A stretch of 8,601 bases of DNA from Chloroflexota bacterium (GTDB taxonomy: Bacteria; Chloroflexota; Limnocylindria; Limnocylindrales; CSP1-4): positions 1 to 8,601 of the forward strand of contig PMIQ01000095.1 in the NCBI GenBank assembly GCA_003157175.1, given 5' to 3'. The first letter of the stretch is position 1; every line of letters starts with the position of its first letter. The translations under genes were made by a program, and so were the position numbers. Under the pieces are notes generated by a model, which saw only the letters and a program-made list of their open reading frames with translations, searched no databases and was not told where the DNA came from. Shown one piece after another: positions 5,191 to 8,601 of this stretch.

Positions 5191-6981
5191 TTAGTTCGGG
5201 GCCGCCGTAAGCGTGGGCGTGTCGGTGCCTGTCACGATCACGAACTGGGTCCCCTCGTTGGTATCGGTGACGATCTGGACGGGGGCAGAAGGGCTGGCCG
5301 AAGGCGTGCCCGTAAGGCCCAGCGTCTGTTCCAGCTCCGCCAGCGTGGCGGGGAATTGCGTGTCGGCACCGTTGACGCAGAGAAGCTTCGTCGTACCGCC
5401 CAGGACGGCTGGCTGGTCGGTGCTCGCCTGGGCGTTGAGCCCCAGGTCCTGGAGGTAGTTCGCTACCGTCGTGTCCTGGCCGGAGATCCCGGTGCCGTTC
5501 TCGACGACGATAGCGGCGGCCTCGTTGATGGCCGCCTGAAGCTCGTCGGGGGCGGCCGCGGGAGCGATGGCGGACTTCACGACTGTGCGGATAGCCGAGT
5601 AGCTGGGATGGGACGTGCCCCAGACGTAGCTCTTGATGTCGGTCGGCTTGATTGTCTTGGCCAGCTGGAGCATCGGCCCGAGCACGTCCGGACCCTCCGG
5701 GATATCGGTGTGAACGGACTGGCCCAGTTCATCCACCAGGTCGCTGAGGTGGGCTGAGATGTCGTTGAAGTTGGCCTGCTGCTCGAGGGCGACCACGACC
5801 TGTTGCTGCCGAATGGCCCGAAAGAAGTTGCTGGAGCCCGGACTGTGGCCGATGCGGGCGTAGGTGAGCGCGTCGTAGCCATCGAGGTGCTGGATGCCGG
5901 CGGGGAAGTAGATGTGCAGGTGCATGGCGTAGCTCGTGTTCGACGGGTACCCGTCATCCAGGACGGGGGCGGGGGAGTCGATCGTCACGCCGCCCAGCGT
6001 GTCCACGACCTTCTCGAACCCTGAGAAGCCGACCTCGGCGTAGTACTGGATGGCGTTCTGATTGCCGAAGAAGGTGTAGCCGAGAGCCTGCTTGAGCGCG
6101 TCGGCCCCGCCGCCGGGGAACAGCTTCCTGTACGGGTCGGCGTCTTTCCAGAGGTTGGTGAGAGGGCCAAGAGTGAACGTCGGTCCAAACAGCTGCGACA
6201 GCCGAGACTTGGGCGGCATGGGAACGTCGAGCGCGTCACGCAGGACGCTGAACAGGGCGACCTGATGGCTCACCGGGTCGATGCTCACGACGATCATCGA
6301 GTCTGTGTGGCTGCCGGCGATGTCCATGCCCACGAGCAGGATGTTGAGGCGGCTGGTCCCGGTCCAGGGCTGGATCGTCGCCGCCGGTGCCAGTGTCTCC
6401 TGGGGCGGGAACGTGGGCGTCGGCTCCGGGGTCGACGACGGCTCGGGTGAGTTCGTCGGGATGACGAGAGGTGCGTGGATGTCGACGGCGAGGTTGTAGA
6501 ACTTGAGGTCCCAGTAGCCGACGATCAAATGGCCCGAGATGAGAATGATCAGGATCAAGCCGAGCCCGGCAAGAGACATCGGATTGATCTGTCCGTGCTT
6601 GCGGCCGAATCGATGGAAGCCGGTTGTCTCGGCTGTCGCCGGTTCGATGGCGAGCCGGTAGGCGTCAAGCGAGGCGAGGGCCCGATAGGCCAGGATCACG
6701 ACATTCGCGATCGCCAGCGGTCCGAGGACCGAGCTCTGGCTGAGCCACAGGCCGAAGTTGACGATGCCGCTCGTGAGGACGTACGCGATCGCGGCAACGA
6801 TGGCGATCAGGAGCGGAGCGGCCAGCACAAGCGCCCGGACGTACGCGCCGGCGTAGGCCTGGCCCAATCCCGGAAAGATAAAGGACAGGAAGCCGGCGCT
6901 GAATGCTGAACGACGAGACGGCGAACGGACTGAAGTGGTCACTGGTTCGTTAGGATAGCCGCGAACGCCTTGCTTCGTCAT
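5191..6981 (-). CDS. LytR-CpsA-Psr (LCP) family protein with multi-helix N-terminus and LytR_C domain
   Basis: LCP enzymes move glycan polymers from lipid carriers to the cell wall on the outer face of the membrane. Residues 210-400 hold the LCP domain: 'NILLVGMD' (D220), 'TDSMIVVSIDP' (D227), 'FSVLRD' (R248, D249), 'FEKVVDTLGGVTID' (322-335), 'LDGYDALTYAR' (R376) and 'RAIRQQQV' (388-395). Residues 487-555 match LytR_C ('VVENGTGISG'). A Pro/Ser/Thr-rich linker (175-205) precedes the LCP domain, and a short Thr/Ser/Pro-rich tail ends the protein. Instead of the usual single anchor there are about four hydrophobic segments (28-45, 48-70, 84-104, 135-157), beginning with 'FPGLGQAYAG'. The protein has 596 residues from ATG 6981; no ribosome site is seen, and GTG 6942 is another possible start. 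It converges on the glycosyltransferase gene and diverges from ileS. Confidence 0.88.
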   Translation of the reverse strand: MTKQGVRGYPNEPVTTSVRSPSRRSAFSAGFLSFIFPGLGQAYAGAYVRALVLAAPLLIAIVAAIAYVLTSGIVNFGLWLSQSSVLGPLAIANVVILAYRALASLDAYRLAIEPATAETTGFHRFGRKHGQINPMSLAGLGLILIILISGHLIVGYWDLKFYNLAVDIHAPLVIPTNSPEPSSTPEPTPTFPPQETLAPAATIQPWTGTSRLNILLVGMDIAGSHTDSMIVVSIDPVSHQVALFSVLRDALDVPMPPKSRLSQLFGPTFTLGPLTNLWKDADPYRKLFPGGGADALKQALGYTFFGNQNAIQYYAEVGFSGFEKVVDTLGGVTIDSPAPVLDDGYPSNTSYAMHLHIYFPAGIQHLDGYDALTYARIGHSPGSSNFFRAIRQQQVVVALEQQANFNDISAHLSDLVDELGQSVHTDIPEGPDVLGPMLQLAKTIKPTDIKSYVWGTSHPSYSAIRTVVKSAIAPAAAPDELQAAINEAAAIVVENGTGISGQDTTVANYLQDLGLNAQASTDQPAVLGGTTKLLCVNGADTQFPATLAELEQTLGLTGTPSASPSAPVQIVTDTNEGTQFVIVTGTDTPTLTAAPN

Positions 6982-6991
6982 GGAGTTGATG

Positions 6992-7030
6992 CGCGGAGGT
7001 GACGCACCGCCGCGTTCGACCTTTCGGTCG
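6992..7030 (+). promoter_or_regulatory. Two tandem stem-loops in the ileS upstream region
   Basis: Stem 1 pairs CGCGG (6992-6996) with CCGCG (7010-7014) and GGTG (6998-7001) with CACC (7005-7008), with one A-G mismatch and an ACG loop. Stem 2 pairs CGACC (7017-7021) with GGTCG (7026-7030) around a TTTC loop. They lie in the 110-base gap between divergent genes, so they could be ileS leader structure, a regulator site, or the 5' leader of the LCP gene on the other strand. No T-run follows. Confidence 0.3.
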
Positions 7031-7091
7031 GCCCGGGCGAGGTCGTCAGCAGACAGTCCACAGCCCACGAGCACTCAGAGCACCGAGGACG

Positions 7092-8601
7092 ATGTTTCGA
7101 CCAGTTAGCTCCAAGCCCGACCTCGTCAACCAGGAGCACGAGATCCTTGATCTCTGGCGCGACCGCCGGACCTTCGCTCGCCTGCGAGCTCAGAACGCCG
7201 GGCGCGAGCGGTGGAGCTTTCTGGACGGACCGATCACGGCCAACAACCCAATGGGCGTTCATCACGCCTGGGGTCGCGCCTACAAGGACCTGTTTCAGCG
7301 GTTCTGGGCGATGCAGGGCCGCGACCAGCGCTACCAGAACGGCTTCGACTGCCAGGGCCTCTGGGTCGAGGTGAACGTCGAGAAGGACCTGGGCTTCACA
7401 AACAAGCGAGATATCGAGGCCTACGGCATTGCCGACTTCGTCAGTCTGTGCAAGCAGCGCGTCCTCACTTTCGCCGCGCGCCAGACGGAGCAGTCGATCC
7501 GGCTCGGGATGTGGATGGACTGGAACGACCCGCACGAGCTGCGCCGGTTGCGCGATCGCCTGGCCGAGGACCCGAGCCAGCAGGTCACGATTCACGGCAC
7601 CGACGGCAGCCAGGTCACCGACACGGCCGAGATGCTGGTGGGGCGGCTGGGAATGCCCGAGCTGGGCGGCAGCTACTTCACGTTCTCCAACGAGAACAAC
7701 TTCCTGATCTGGTCGTTCCTGGCCGAATGTCACAGCCGCGGCTGGCTGTACAAGGGCCACGACACGATGCCCTGGTGCGCCCGATGCGGCACCGGCATCA
7801 GCCAGCACGAGATGACCGAGGGCTATGCCGATCGGCAGGACCCCGGCCTGACCGTGAAGTTCCCGCTTACCGAACGGCCTGGCGAGTCGCTGCTGGTCTG
7901 GACGACCACGCCGTGGACGCTTACCTCCAACGTGGCCGCCGCCGTCGGCGAGGAGCTTCGCTACGTCAAGGTCCGCCAGGGCGACGAGGTCTTCTGGCTT
8001 GGCCGCGGAACGCTGAAGCAGGCCCTGGAAGGGCCGTTCCAGGTCCTGGAAGAGCGGCCCGGCCGGGAGCTGGCAGGCTGGCGCTATGCCGGCCCGTTCG
8101 ACGAGCTACCCGCGGTCGAGGCCGCGTTCGCCGGGCCGGACGACAAGCCCGCCTACGAGCACCGCGTCGTCGTCTGGGACGAGGTCGGCGAAGAAGAAGG
8201 CACCGGCATCGTCCACATTGCCCCCGGTTGCGGGGCCGAGGACTTCGCCCTGGGCAAGTCGCTCGGCCTGCCGATGATCGCCCCCCTCGACGAGAACGGC
8301 ATCGTCATCCCGGGCTTCGGGCCGTACTCGGGCCGGGACGTTCGGGACGTGGCCGAGCCCATCATCGACTCGCTGAAGCACAAGGACCGCTTCTACCGCC
8401 TGGAGACGATCACCCACCGCTACCCGCACTGCTGGCGCTGCGGCACGCCGCTCGTCTTCCGGCTCGTCGACGAGTGGTACATCAGCATGGGTCGGGTCTA
8501 CGAGGTCCCTCGCGACCAGCTGACGCCCGAGCAGGTCGACGCCAGCCTGCGCTACCAGATCATGGAGCAGGTCGACAAGATCAAGTGGATCCCGGGCTTC
8601 G
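7092..8601 (+). CDS. ileS: Isoleucyl-tRNA synthetase, 3' truncated, with GxHH signature
   Basis: This class I synthetase charges tRNA-Ile in the cytoplasm. The window ends after 503 codons of a protein usually near 1,050 residues. Visible parts are 'MFRPVSSKPDL' at the start; 'GPITANNPMGVHHAWG' (46-61), where the HxGH active-site signature reads GVHH; 'NGFDCQGLWVE' (83-93); 'MPWCARCGTGISQHE' (226-240); and the CP1 editing domain with 'WTTTPWTLTSN' (270-280) and 'GTGIVHIAP' (370-378), H375 and D384 fitting the editing site, which looks intact. 'HCWRCGTPLVFR' (446-457) also fits IleRS. An extra segment of about 45-50 residues (146-194) follows 'GMWMDWN'. The KMSKS loop and anticodon domain lie beyond the window. 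ATG 7092 fits the family start; GAGGA (7085-7089) is only two bases upstream, so ribosome binding is unusual. No T-box is seen upstream. Confidence 0.93.
   Translation, partial: MFRPVSSKPDLVNQEHEILDLWRDRRTFARLRAQNAGRERWSFLDGPITANNPMGVHHAWGRAYKDLFQRFWAMQGRDQRYQNGFDCQGLWVEVNVEKDLGFTNKRDIEAYGIADFVSLCKQRVLTFAARQTEQSIRLGMWMDWNDPHELRRLRDRLAEDPSQQVTIHGTDGSQVTDTAEMLVGRLGMPELGGSYFTFSNENNFLIWSFLAECHSRGWLYKGHDTMPWCARCGTGISQHEMTEGYADRQDPGLTVKFPLTERPGESLLVWTTTPWTLTSNVAAAVGEELRYVKVRQGDEVFWLGRGTLKQALEGPFQVLEERPGRELAGWRYAGPFDELPAVEAAFAGPDDKPAYEHRVVVWDEVGEEEGTGIVHIAPGCGAEDFALGKSLGLPMIAPLDENGIVIPGFGPYSGRDVRDVAEPIIDSLKHKDRFYRLETITHRYPHCWRCGTPLVFRLVDEWYISMGRVYEVPRDQLTPEQVDASLRYQIMEQVDKIKWIPGF

Noticed and set aside
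5013..5210. 65-residue open frame in the convergent spacer
   Set aside because: Arg/Pro/Gly-rich, no ribosome site, and it runs into the LCP gene; the region is better explained as hairpins.
5068..5420. Complete tmRNA gene
   Set aside because: Only the 5' motif is seen; the 3' half would have to overlap the LytR_C coding region, and no T-arm or matching acceptor end is found.
6992..7014. T-box riboswitch core upstream of ileS
   Set aside because: The stretch vaguely resembles GGGTGGNACCGCG but the bases do not match in order, it is better paired as a simple stem-loop, and there is no room for a stem I.
6982..7074. GTG 7074 as start of the LCP gene
   Set aside because: It would add 31 residues without membrane or family character and fill the divergent promoter region.
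6978..7808. 276-residue antisense open frame opposite ileS
   Set aside because: It lies opposite strongly conserved IleRS sequence and has no recognisable domain.

Overview
The window is compact, high-GC bacterial chromosome holding seven protein genes, two of them cut by the window edges. GC-rich codon use, a multi-membrane LytR-CpsA-Psr (LCP) protein with a 'FPGLGQ' N-terminus, and an IleRS with a swapped active-site signature suggest Chloroflexota (Limnocylindria-like) or, less likely, Actinomycetota. This assignment is an inference; no marker in the window settles it. I see no phage, insertion sequence, CRISPR array, tRNA or rRNA.

Layout. (1) Positions 2-2165, plus strand: a tight three-gene membrane-transport operon. 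It has a TauE/SafE-type anion exporter (5' end missing), a DUF1634 small membrane protein joined by an ATGA overlap, and a CaCA-type cation antiporter starting at TTG 1122, two bases after the DUF1634 stop. (2) Positions 2279-4979, plus strand: a branched-chain aminotransferase (ilvE), then a membrane family-2 glycosyltransferase whose GTG start overlaps the ilvE end by 8 bases. A TATACT box lies upstream. (3) Positions 4980-5190: a very GC-rich, hairpin-rich spacer between convergent genes. It holds a terminator-like hairpin and a stretch resembling the 5' end of tmRNA without a visible 3' half. (4) Positions 5191-6981, minus strand: an LCP-family protein with four predicted membrane segments and a LytR_C domain. 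(5) Positions 6982-7091: a divergent intergenic region with two tandem stem-loops. (6) Positions 7092-8601, plus strand: the first 503 codons of ileS, cut by the window end.

How the genes fit together. The first three probably act together in ion or anion transport, with DUF1634 as a partner of the TauE-like exporter. The glycosyltransferase and the LCP protein are both envelope-polysaccharide functions, one building a glycan and one possibly attaching glycans to the wall. The ilvE and ileS genes both concern isoleucine but face different promoters, so co-regulation is not shown.

Most notable observations: the IleRS has GVHH where HxGH is expected, a swap linked in type 2 IleRS enzymes to mupirocin hyper-resistance. 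The CaCA antiporter keeps both repeat glutamates but has lost the usual Asn/Asp of both GSN/GSD motifs. No wholly new multi-gene system is evident.
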